Below, one piece after another: positions 32,786 through 41,386 of a DNA stretch of 46,801 bases. The notes under the pieces were generated by a model that was given only the letters and a program-made list of their open reading frames with translations, had not been told where the DNA came from and searched no databases. Each line of letters opens with the position of its first letter. The stretch's first letter is position 1. The position numbers and the translations under genes are program-made. Source of the stretch: Prevotella sp. (GTDB lineage: Bacteria; Bacteroidota; Bacteroidia; Bacteroidales; Bacteroidaceae); contig JAFSRY010000041.1 in assembly GCA_017445845.1 (NCBI GenBank), forward strand, positions 1 to 46,801. The letters run 5' to 3'.

Positions 32786-34657
32786 ATGAAGAAGTCTTTA
32801 TTATTACTTTTATTCTCTATGAACATCGTTGCCGCCCTGGCAACATATCATGAGCCTTACAACTCATCCCGCATCTTCTGGGACACAGCATCGCGGAAGG
32901 TTGTTTTCAACAGCGGCGGCTATGCCCGGATGATTGAGCTGCAGGACGGCCGCTATATGGCAACGACCGAGACTGGCGGCATCAACATCATCTTCAGTTC
33001 AGACAAAGGAAACTCGTGGTCGGGAGAGAAGAAAATCGTTGAGAACATCAACAACACCCCGAACTGTGTGCCTGACCTGATACAGCTGAAGGACGGCACC
33101 ATCGTCGTCGGATACAACCCCCGTCCGTCAACACCCTACACCGAAGACCGACGCTTCGGCATCCGCTGCAAACGGTCGACGGACAACGGCCGCACATGGA
33201 GCAATGAAATCTTCATTAATGATGCCTCTTTCACCTACCAAGACGGCTGCTGGGAACCATCGTTCCTCGAACTGCCCTCAGGTGAGCTGCAGTGCTATTT
33301 TGCCGACGAAGGCCCCTATACCAACAGCGGCGAGCAGCAGATTTCGATGTGCCGCTCGTTCGACGGCGGACAGACCTGGGGAAAGGCTGAGATTGTATGC
33401 TTCCGCAAGAACTATCGCGACGGAATGCCCGTGCCCGTCATCCTCCACGACGGACAGACCATCTGTGTAGCCATCGAGGACAACGGATGGAGTGGCTTCG
33501 GGTCGTTTGTGCCCACCACCGTCCGATGCCCCTTGGAGACCAACTGGAATGGGTTCTGGGTTGATGCCAACAGCAGCTATCGCGACCGTTCGGTCAACTA
33601 TACACTCTGTCCGAGGGCTTTGGGCGGTGCCCCCTATCTGCGTGTACTGCCGTGGGGCGAGACCATTATGAGCCACCAGTCGGACTATGGCGACGGCGAC
33701 TGGCAGATGTATATCTATGTGGGCAACGAAGAGGCGAAGGACTTCAAGGCCATGTCGTCGCCCTTCCCGCTGAGCGGCACCGACCGCGCAATGTGGAACT
33801 CAGTGGCGGTTGTCGACACGGGTGTCGTCGTGGCTGTAGCGGGTCTGAACGGAAAGGTGGAGATGATGAAGGGCTATCCCGTCAGACAGCTGCAGGCTCC
33901 CTTTGCCTCCACCATCAAGGTCGACGGCAAGCAGACGACCAATGAGGGCTACTACAAGCGCAACGCTTCGCAAATCATCCTCGGCACGGAGAACGGTGTG
34001 CGTTTCACGGGTGACTTTGCCTACGACCGCGACTCGCTCTACTTTACTTCGCGCGTCAGCGACCGCACGCAACAGCCGTCATCGGGAACATCGTTTGCCG
34101 ACGGCGTACAGCTCTACATAGACCTCGACAACCGCTGCGAGACGCAACCCGTCGACGGATGCTATCGGTTCTTCCTCCGACTCGACGGCCATGTGCAGGC
34201 CTATCAGGGTCTGGACACCAGAAGACGCTGGAACAACATCGACGACGAGGGTGTGCATCTGGCAGTGACGAATAGTTCGACATACTACATCGTAGAGGCT
34301 GCCATTCCCTGGACGTTCTTCGGACTCGACTTCCCGCCCGTCGGCCGCGACATGCGGGTGATGCCCGAGCTGTGGGACAAGCGTACAGCTACCGACACCA
34401 GCGTCTATAAGGAGGCTTTCCCCGATGGCAGCTTCTTGGCATCGTGGACCTACATGGCATTCCGCCTCATCGAGAGCGACCTGCTGGGGATTGAAGCACC
34501 AACATCCCCCGACCCCTCGCAAGAAGGAGAAGAGTGCCTGCCGGGTTGCACTCAAGTCTACAACATTGTCGGCCAGCGCATCAGCTCAACCGCCAACAGC
34601 CATCATTCAAAATACAACAACATCATCGTCAGAAACGGGAAGAAATATATGAAGTAG
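32786..34657 (+). CDS. Sialidase-fold (BNR) protein with CBM9-like domain, paralog 3
   Basis: The 623-residue protein has a signal peptide (about 1-19). It opens with EPYNSSRIFWD, as in paralogs 1 and 2. Asp boxes are FSSDKGNSW, STDNGRTW and SFDGGQTW, and WEPSFLELPSGELQCYF follows. A CBM9-like domain lies at about 370-560 (VDGKQTTNEGYYK). The tail YNIVGQRIS and then IVRNGKKYMK resembles the other tails. It is closer to paralog 1 than to paralog 2 in the first domain. It has its own probable promoter and precedes the HTCS regulator by 70 bp. Confidence 0.85.
   Translation: MKKSLLLLLFSMNIVAALATYHEPYNSSRIFWDTASRKVVFNSGGYARMIELQDGRYMATTETGGINIIFSSDKGNSWSGEKKIVENINNTPNCVPDLIQLKDGTIVVGYNPRPSTPYTEDRRFGIRCKRSTDNGRTWSNEIFINDASFTYQDGCWEPSFLELPSGELQCYFADEGPYTNSGEQQISMCRSFDGGQTWGKAEIVCFRKNYRDGMPVPVILHDGQTICVAIEDNGWSGFGSFVPTTVRCPLETNWNGFWVDANSSYRDRSVNYTLCPRALGGAPYLRVLPWGETIMSHQSDYGDGDWQMYIYVGNEEAKDFKAMSSPFPLSGTDRAMWNSVAVVDTGVVVAVAGLNGKVEMMKGYPVRQLQAPFASTIKVDGKQTTNEGYYKRNASQIILGTENGVRFTGDFAYDRDSLYFTSRVSDRTQQPSSGTSFADGVQLYIDLDNRCETQPVDGCYRFFLRLDGHVQAYQGLDTRRRWNNIDDEGVHLAVTNSSTYYIVEAAIPWTFFGLDFPPVGRDMRVMPELWDKRTATDTSVYKEAFPDGSFLASWTYMAFRLIESDLLGIEAPTSPDPSQEGEECLPGCTQVYNIVGQRISSTANSHHSKYNNIIVRNGKKYMK
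34505..34520 (+). repeat. GC-rich REP-like word inside paralog 3
   Basis: TCCCCCGACCCCTCGC resembles the word at 27474 in paralog 1. It encodes part of the linker TSPDPSQEGE at the same place, directly before the conserved C-terminal tail. Confidence 0.4.
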
Positions 34658-34727
34658 ACAAGTAAACAAGTTAAATGATAAAGGTAATCGTAATTACTAA
34701 TTACTCATTGCTAATTACTAATTAATT
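34658..34727. repeat. Leader words before the HTCS gene
   Basis: The spacer repeats GTAGACAAG and AAGTTAAATGATAAA, also present at 32714-32735 ahead of paralog 3. It continues with TAATTACTAATTACTCATT (34691-34709), the right-arm word of the hairpin at 25693-25716. No -7 box was found, so read-through from paralog 3 is likely. Confidence 0.55.
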
Positions 34728-37700
34728 ATGCGCCGCCATCTATTCATATTATTAGGGTTGAGTTGCCTGCTGACATCATGGGGTGCCAACTATCGTTTCC
34801 GCCATATTACGAGCGAGAACGGGCTGCCCCATCAACAGGTGGAAGCCTTGGCACAAGACGCCAAAGGTAACATCTGGATGGGCACCCGCAACGGACTCGC
34901 CCGCTATGACGGCTACGACTTCCGCAGTTATTTCCACGACGACACCGACAGCACATCGCTCACACATAACTTCGTGAGCAAACTCTTTGTCGACCGACAG
35001 GGCAGACTATGGATCAGTACCCAACGCGGACTCTGCCGCTACCGCCCTGACACCGATGACTTCAAATCGTACGAGACCGGTGCCAGGACTACACCCGTGG
35101 TCCAGATGAACGCCGGAACCATCGTCTGCGGCGGCGATGGACTGTGGGTCTATGACGAGGCTGCCGACTGCTTCCGCCGACATGAGTCGACGGCAGGCTT
35201 CTCCGTCGCATCAATGGCCGTCGACAACAACGACAACCTATATATCGCCACCAACCGCTCGGTGTTCTTCTATAATGCAGACCTCTCAAGGGTGACTTCC
35301 CTCGACCCTGTCTTGCAACCCGACTTCCTGACAGGAGCCGACGACATCCTGCCTATTTTCGTCGACTCACAGAGTCGATTGTGGCTTGGCCGTAACGGTG
35401 AGGGCGTAATGAAGATGGATGCCGACGGAAAGGTGACCGTCCTGCGTCCAGAGACGATTTCGAACGGCATCGTGCGCGTCATCGCCGAAGACCGGCAGCG
35501 GCGCGTATGGCTCGGAACAGAGAAAGGCGTCACCATTGTCCACCCTGACGGAAAGATTGAAATTCTCAAGCATAGCTTCCAAGACCCCTACCGGCTGAGC
35601 GACAATGCCATCTACTCCATCATCAGCGACCGCGACAACAACATCTGGATTGGGTCTTACTTCGGAGGCGTCGATGTGCTGCTGAACAATAACGCCCAGT
35701 TCCAATGGCTCGAGCCTGGCTACCAATCCACACAGATTCATGGCAAGGTGCCGCGACAGATGGTCGAGACCGAACCTGGCGTGCTCTGGATAGCAACCGA
35801 AGACGGCGGACTGAACATCTTCAATCGCTCGACGGGTACCGTCAGCACCTTCGACCGGCTGCCACTCATCGGAACCAACGTCCACTCTCTCTTCTTCGAC
35901 CGGGAGCGGCAGGAGATGTGGATAGGAACGTTCCGAAGCGGACTCTTCCGCTATAATCTGCACACAGGGTCCTCACGGCGATACAACTTCTCAAACGGAC
36001 TGAAGTCGAACTCTATCTTCAGCATCGCCCGGCAACGGGGCGGACGCCTCTGGGTGGCAACGACACTGGGACTCTATTATTATGATGCCGACACCGACCT
36101 TTTCCGACGGACAGGCGACAACACGCTTGACAACCAGTTTGTCTATACGCTTTTCGTCGACAGCGATGACAACCTGTGGGTAGGCATGAACCAGCATGGC
36201 TTATACAGGATTACCCCCCCCAGTAACCGAATTAACTATTGGCAACGCTCTTCGGGAGGCCTGCGCGACGACTATGTGACATGCCTCTACCGCCAGCCTG
36301 ACAGCGACATCCTTTGGATTGGAACCAACAACAACGGACTGCAATACATGGATGTGAAGACGGGAACCTTTGGGGCCATCGACAACGACATGCTGTTGCC
36401 TCACATCACCGTATGCAGCATCATCAGCGACAACAACGGGCATCTATGGGTGAGCACCAGCCAGGGACTCTATCAATATTCGCCGAAGACGGAAGTCCTC
36501 CTGCGCTATACCACCGAGAGCGGACTGCCCACCAACCAGTTCAACTTCTCTTCTGCGATTGTCACCAGCGACCACCAGATGGCATTCGGAACCGTCAACG
36601 GACTCGTCACCTTCAACCCACAATCGCTTTCAAGCCGCAAAGGTCCCATGACGGTACACCTGAAGAGTCTCACCGTCAACAACCATGTGATGACGGCTTC
36701 TGTCGACGGGTCGCCGCTGAAGGGAGAATTCGACGAGACCTCTTCCGTCACCCTCTCCTACGACCAGGCCCGTTCGTTCAGCATCGAGTACGGTGTCATT
36801 AAACCGGGCAACACGACGAGCATCGAATATCAGGTGCAACTGGGCGGCATCGACAAGGTATGGCGCAATGTCGGAAACGAACGGAAATTCTCAGGCTATA
36901 AGCTGCCGCCGGGAACCTATCAGTTGCGCATCCGCGCCAACGACACGAACGAAGGATGGAACGAATGTCCCGAGAAACAACTGCGCATCGTCGTACTGCC
37001 GCCCTTCTACCGCTCCACATGGGCCTATCTATTCTATCTGTTGCTGTTGGCAGCACTGATCTATGCTGCCTACCGCTTCCTGTCCATTCGCGAAAAAGAG
37101 CGTAGTGCCGTCAAGGAAGCCAATATGGAGCGAGACAAGATTGAAGCCATCGACAGAGCCAAATTCGACTTCTTCACAACAGTCTCCCACGAACTGAAGA
37201 CCCCGCTGTCACTCATCGTCGCACCGCTGCGCAGCATCTCACGAAAGCAACTCGACGAACAGTCGGAACGACACCTCGACATGGCCATCAAGAACACACA
37301 GAAGATGGAAAGTCTCATCAACGAACTTGTCACCTTCAACAAGGTGGAGACCGACTCCTTCCCCTTCTATGTACAGAAGGGTAATCCGCTGACATTCATC
37401 GAGGCAATGCTCGGTTCGTTCCGCGAGATGGCTGCCGAACGTGGACTGACGCTGCTGTCTGAATTTGAAAACAACGGTGAGGAGGTTTGGTTCTCGCCTT
37501 CTTACGTCGAACGCATCGTGAGCAACCTGCTCTCCAATGCCATAAAGTTCACGCCCGAAGGAGGCCGCGTCATGGTGAAAGGCCGTATTGCCGATGAACC
37601 AACCGAACTGGTCATCACCGTTCAGGACACGGGCATCGGCATCGCCAAGGAGGAACAGCAACGCATCTTCGACCACTTCTATCAGACCAAGCGAGGCTAC

Positions 37701-38735
37701 AACGTTAACAACAGCGGATGGGGTATCGGACTGTCGTTGGTGAAACGTCTGGCCGAAATCCATAAGGGACATGTCACCGTAGAGAGTGAACCAGGCCACG
37801 GAGCTGCCTTCACCGTCTGGCTGAACGTTTCTTCAACGGCCTTCCAGGCTACCAGCTATCTCAACGAAGACAAGACCATCGTACCGCTGTCTGACTATAA
37901 GTTCTCACCCACAATGAGCGACCTTGACGAGGCTCACACACAACACCCGTCGCCCAACACCCAAGACACGACCCCCACAACCCTGCTTATCGTCGACGAC
38001 AACAAAGACCTGCTCAAATTCCTTGCCGACTACTTCTCGGCAAAGTATAACGTCATCACGGCCTCTGACGGTGAGGAGGCCCTGCGTATGGCCCATACCG
38101 AACAGGTGCAAATGGTCATCAGCGATGTCATGATGCCTGGCATCGACGGTGTTGAACTCTGCCGAAAACTCAAGAGTAATGTTGAGACTTCACACCTGCC
38201 CGTCATTCTCCTCACTGCCAAGACTGAACAGGACGATGTGGCGGCAGGATACAAGAGCGGAGCCGAGGCCTATGTGTCAAAACCCTTCGACCCGCAAATC
38301 CTCGAGATGCAGGTCAGCAACATTCTTCAATTGCGGAAGCGGCAGCAACGCGAGATTGTAGATACCGACGAGGGAGACATCAATGCCACGTCGCTGGGTG
38401 ACCTCGACAAGGAGTTCATACAGAAGATGAACGAACTCATCGACCAACATATGGCAGACAGCGACTTCAACGTTGCCGACATCACACAGCAACTGGCCGT
38501 CAGCCGTTCGCTGCTCCACACAAAGATGAAGAACCTCACGGGCATGTCCATGGGAGACTACATCCGCAAGAAGCGGCTGCAAATGGCGTGCAGACTGCTG
38601 GAACAAGGGTTCAACATCTCCGAGACGGCCTACCGGACCGGTTTCTCTGACCCGAGCTACTTCTCAAAGACCTTCAAGAAGAACATGGGGCTCAGCCCGA
38701 CGGAATATTCAAACAAAAAAACTCAGAATAGATGA
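34728..38735 (+). CDS. Hybrid two-component system (HTCS) sensor-regulator
   Basis: The 1335-residue protein combines all parts of an HTCS. It has a signal and a periplasmic seven-blade-type propeller region (about 20-640, many repeats of the form GTRNGLARY and SIISDRDNNIWIGS). A Y_Y_Y-type domain follows (about 670-750), then one membrane helix (about 763-783), a HisKA domain (SHELKTPL near 820) and a HATPase with GIGIAKEEQQ and GWGIGLSLV. A receiver (about 1085-1200, VDDNKDL and ISDVMMPGIDG) and an AraC-type HTH (about 1230-1333, with SDPSYFSKTFKKNMG) complete it. It senses a glycan fragment and activates PUL promoters. Its stop overlaps the GH43 start by 4 bp (ATGA). Confidence 0.95.
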   Translation: MRRHLFILLGLSCLLTSWGANYRFRHITSENGLPHQQVEALAQDAKGNIWMGTRNGLARYDGYDFRSYFHDDTDSTSLTHNFVSKLFVDRQGRLWISTQRGLCRYRPDTDDFKSYETGARTTPVVQMNAGTIVCGGDGLWVYDEAADCFRRHESTAGFSVASMAVDNNDNLYIATNRSVFFYNADLSRVTSLDPVLQPDFLTGADDILPIFVDSQSRLWLGRNGEGVMKMDADGKVTVLRPETISNGIVRVIAEDRQRRVWLGTEKGVTIVHPDGKIEILKHSFQDPYRLSDNAIYSIISDRDNNIWIGSYFGGVDVLLNNNAQFQWLEPGYQSTQIHGKVPRQMVETEPGVLWIATEDGGLNIFNRSTGTVSTFDRLPLIGTNVHSLFFDRERQEMWIGTFRSGLFRYNLHTGSSRRYNFSNGLKSNSIFSIARQRGGRLWVATTLGLYYYDADTDLFRRTGDNTLDNQFVYTLFVDSDDNLWVGMNQHGLYRITPPSNRINYWQRSSGGLRDDYVTCLYRQPDSDILWIGTNNNGLQYMDVKTGTFGAIDNDMLLPHITVCSIISDNNGHLWVSTSQGLYQYSPKTEVLLRYTTESGLPTNQFNFSSAIVTSDHQMAFGTVNGLVTFNPQSLSSRKGPMTVHLKSLTVNNHVMTASVDGSPLKGEFDETSSVTLSYDQARSFSIEYGVIKPGNTTSIEYQVQLGGIDKVWRNVGNERKFSGYKLPPGTYQLRIRANDTNEGWNECPEKQLRIVVLPPFYRSTWAYLFYLLLLAALIYAAYRFLSIREKERSAVKEANMERDKIEAIDRAKFDFFTTVSHELKTPLSLIVAPLRSISRKQLDEQSERHLDMAIKNTQKMESLINELVTFNKVETDSFPFYVQKGNPLTFIEAMLGSFREMAAERGLTLLSEFENNGEEVWFSPSYVERIVSNLLSNAIKFTPEGGRVMVKGRIADEPTELVITVQDTGIGIAKEEQQRIFDHFYQTKRGYNVNNSGWGIGLSLVKRLAEIHKGHVTVESEPGHGAAFTVWLNVSSTAFQATSYLNEDKTIVPLSDYKFSPTMSDLDEAHTQHPSPNTQDTTPTTLLIVDDNKDLLKFLADYFSAKYNVITASDGEEALRMAHTEQVQMVISDVMMPGIDGVELCRKLKSNVETSHLPVILLTAKTEQDDVAAGYKSGAEAYVSKPFDPQILEMQVSNILQLRKRQQREIVDTDEGDINATSLGDLDKEFIQKMNELIDQHMADSDFNVADITQQLAVSRSLLHTKMKNLTGMSMGDYIRKKRLQMACRLLEQGFNISETAYRTGFSDPSYFSKTFKKNMGLSPTEYSNKKTQNR

Positions 38736-41185
38736 AAAAACTACTAACCTTACTGCTGTTCATCGCCACAATGACAGCAACAGCCCAAGACTACACCAAC
38801 CCAGTGTTAAAGGGTGTGGCAGACGCTGGCGTCATCAAGTATGCCGGAAAGTACTATCTCGGAGGAGTTGCCACAATGGGCGATTTCTTTGTCAGTCAAG
38901 ACCTCGTCAACTGGGATCAACGCATCCATGTCTACGACTTCGACACCGACTACAACAAGGGGACCGGAGCAAAAAACAACCAAGTGCACTCCGACGACAT
39001 CATCTACAGCGGAGGACTCTTCCACCTGTTATATTCCGCCAACTACTGGGGGCGCGACCGACACATCGTGCATATCATCCACGCCACGTCGCCCAACATC
39101 GAGGGACCCTTCTACGAAGACCGAGATGACAAATGGTTTGAAAACCGCATCGACCCGCAAGTGTTCCGCGATGAAGACGGCCGCCACTATCTGTATATGG
39201 TGAAGTTCACCGACGGCAACACCATCTGGGTGCGACCAATGAACAACGACTTCTCGTTTGCCGGCGATGCCGTACAGCAGTTCTCATCGCAACCAGGCAC
39301 ATGGGAGACCATGGACAACCGCGTGGCGGAAGGACCTTTCGTCATCAAGTACCACGGCCGCTATTTCATGATGTATAACGCCAACCACACGGCAGCCGAA
39401 TACGGCAACTACCGACTGGGCATCTGCGAGGCGGACTCACCGATGGGCTTCAATCCCGGCGGCAAATATCCCTATCCCGTCGTAGCACCACAGACCGACC
39501 TGCTCGAAGAGAACTATACCGACCTCATCCGCTACGGTGCCGACGGATATAATGCCGTCGACCTGAAACGTGACACCATCAACTTCAACGTCACCTGCAC
39601 CGTTCACGGAAATCTGTATATGAAAGTGGCTCAGCGAGGGGGCATCAAAATCTGGCTCAACGGCAACGCAGTCGAAACCAACGAACATGCCGACTACAAA
39701 CTCGTTGCCATCGACAGAACTTGGCTGAAAGAGGGGATGAACACCATCACCATCGACCGCCCAGAGTCGCACGTCATACCTTCGCAGTCGACCGAACCAA
39801 ACCGCTCGCGCCGAACATCACAACTCGTCGCACTGGCACTCTACGACATTCAGGGCGAACCGCCTTACGGCGAAGGTACACTCCTGCTCACACCGGGACA
39901 GCCGAACATCGTCCGTGGTCCCAACGGATGGGAATGGTGGCTCGTCTACATGGCCAATCAGGGCTTCCGACGCGACCAATACATCGACCGGATACACTTC
40001 GTCAACGACCATCTGACCGTGGAAGGCATCACGGGACCGAACACCAAACAACCCTATGCGCCTGCCAAACCGCAATATAGCGGCACCGACATCAGCCAGA
40101 TCGTCTTCTCCGACTGCTATCTGCTCGAAGTGACTGCCAAACCCAAAGCCGGAGGACCGGCCGAAGTATGGAGACTGGAGAAAAACAACAACAAGATGAA
40201 GGCTTGGCGCGACCACGAACTCATATACAACGTCGACAATGCCGACATGCAACCAGAAACCATTCTCGAACAACTGAAAGACTACGATATCGAATATTTC
40301 TCCTATAACGACGGATGGGACGAATACGGACAATGGTTCAGCGGATGGCAGGGGCTCTATCCCAACGAGCACGGATTGCCGCTCACCAAGGGCGAGGTCT
40401 TTAAGGGTGATGCAGCCCAGGACTATGCCTTCACCGTCGGCTTCGACAACCCGACACCTGACCACGGACAGTATGGTGCCTATGCCACCTACACCGACGA
40501 GAAGAACTTCGTAAGGGTCGTCATCGACGCTGAGAAAAAGGCTGTCGTCGTTGAGCAGTGCGTGAAGGGTAAACTGACGCAGAAGTCTTACCTCACCACC
40601 TACACCAGCGTCCACTATCCCGACATCAAATTCACCGATTCCTTCGAGAAGCAATACCGATTCACAACACCAACCTATGTATCTGAAGTCTACTACCCGC
40701 ACCTCGATGCCGACAATGATACCTACGCCAAGGACCTCGGGCTGAAAGCCTCTGCACTACGCTCCTACAACGAAGACATGGCTGCGAGAATGACACTTGA
40801 GTACCTTGATGACGAAGACAACGGACGATGGAAGACCATCGACTGGAAGACCACTGAAGACGAAAACATCTCAAGAGCCTGGCAGAAAGTCACCTTCCCT
40901 GCTGTCAAGACCACCGCACTGCGGCTCATCAACCAAGACCCGACGCAACATCACCGCCTGGTCTACAAACTGATGACGACCCGCGACTTCGAACAATGCC
41001 TACAATTGCGCATAGAGAAGCGAAACGGACTGGTCAGCACCTTCCTCAACAACCGGCTCATAGATGTCACCGCATTGCCAAAGGCAAAGAAGGCTACATC
41101 CCTGCCGACCACTCGCATCGGTCTCTTCAGCGACGGTGAGGCTGCCGTGACAGTCACCAACGACCTGTATTATCCCATCTTCTAA
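38732..41185 (+). CDS. Secreted GH43-family glycosidase with C-terminal accessory domains
   Basis: The 817-residue protein has a signal peptide (about 1-19). Its five-blade propeller has the GH43 acid triad positions visible: Asp 31 in GVADAGVIKYAGKYYL, Asp 141 in NRIDPQVFRDEDG, and Glu 200 in NRVAEGPFVIKY. The region after about 280 includes a beta-sandwich (FNVTCTVHGNLYMKVAQRGG) and a lectin-like tail. GH43 enzymes typically release arabinose, xylose or galactose units. Translation is coupled to the HTCS by a 4-bp overlap, so expression of regulator and enzyme is linked. Confidence 0.9.
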   Translation: MKKLLTLLLFIATMTATAQDYTNPVLKGVADAGVIKYAGKYYLGGVATMGDFFVSQDLVNWDQRIHVYDFDTDYNKGTGAKNNQVHSDDIIYSGGLFHLLYSANYWGRDRHIVHIIHATSPNIEGPFYEDRDDKWFENRIDPQVFRDEDGRHYLYMVKFTDGNTIWVRPMNNDFSFAGDAVQQFSSQPGTWETMDNRVAEGPFVIKYHGRYFMMYNANHTAAEYGNYRLGICEADSPMGFNPGGKYPYPVVAPQTDLLEENYTDLIRYGADGYNAVDLKRDTINFNVTCTVHGNLYMKVAQRGGIKIWLNGNAVETNEHADYKLVAIDRTWLKEGMNTITIDRPESHVIPSQSTEPNRSRRTSQLVALALYDIQGEPPYGEGTLLLTPGQPNIVRGPNGWEWWLVYMANQGFRRDQYIDRIHFVNDHLTVEGITGPNTKQPYAPAKPQYSGTDISQIVFSDCYLLEVTAKPKAGGPAEVWRLEKNNNKMKAWRDHELIYNVDNADMQPETILEQLKDYDIEYFSYNDGWDEYGQWFSGWQGLYPNEHGLPLTKGEVFKGDAAQDYAFTVGFDNPTPDHGQYGAYATYTDEKNFVRVVIDAEKKAVVVEQCVKGKLTQKSYLTTYTSVHYPDIKFTDSFEKQYRFTTPTYVSEVYYPHLDADNDTYAKDLGLKASALRSYNEDMAARMTLEYLDDEDNGRWKTIDWKTTEDENISRAWQKVTFPAVKTTALRLINQDPTQHHRLVYKLMTTRDFEQCLQLRIEKRNGLVSTFLNNRLIDVTALPKAKKATSLPTTRIGLFSDGEAAVTVTNDLYYPIF

Positions 41186-41221
41186 AGTCAAAGGGACAAC
41201 AGATACTAACCTTTCATATTC

Positions 41222-41296
41222 ATACACCTATGAGGTAAGCTTGAACAGCTAAAGGGTGGCTGCCTAAGAGAGAACAAGCTTTCCTCATAGCTGTAT
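41222..41296. repeat. Long inverted repeat before the acetylesterase gene
   Basis: A 22-nt left arm (41222-41243) and right arm (41275-41296) match at 20 of 22 positions, with CTATGAGG/CCTCATAG and AAGCTTG/CAAGCTT stems. The 31-nt loop contains CAGC and GCTG, which can form a smaller inner hairpin. It is in the 201-bp spacer between GH43 and the esterase. No T-run follows, so it is more like a MITE-like repeat or RNA-stability hairpin than a terminator. Confidence 0.75.
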
Positions 41297-41386
41297 AAAT
41301 TAAGTTTGTTAAAAAACTGAAACCTATTAATAAGAACAGACACGATCATTCGTTCTTATGTAAAAGACATAAAAATACCATCTGCA

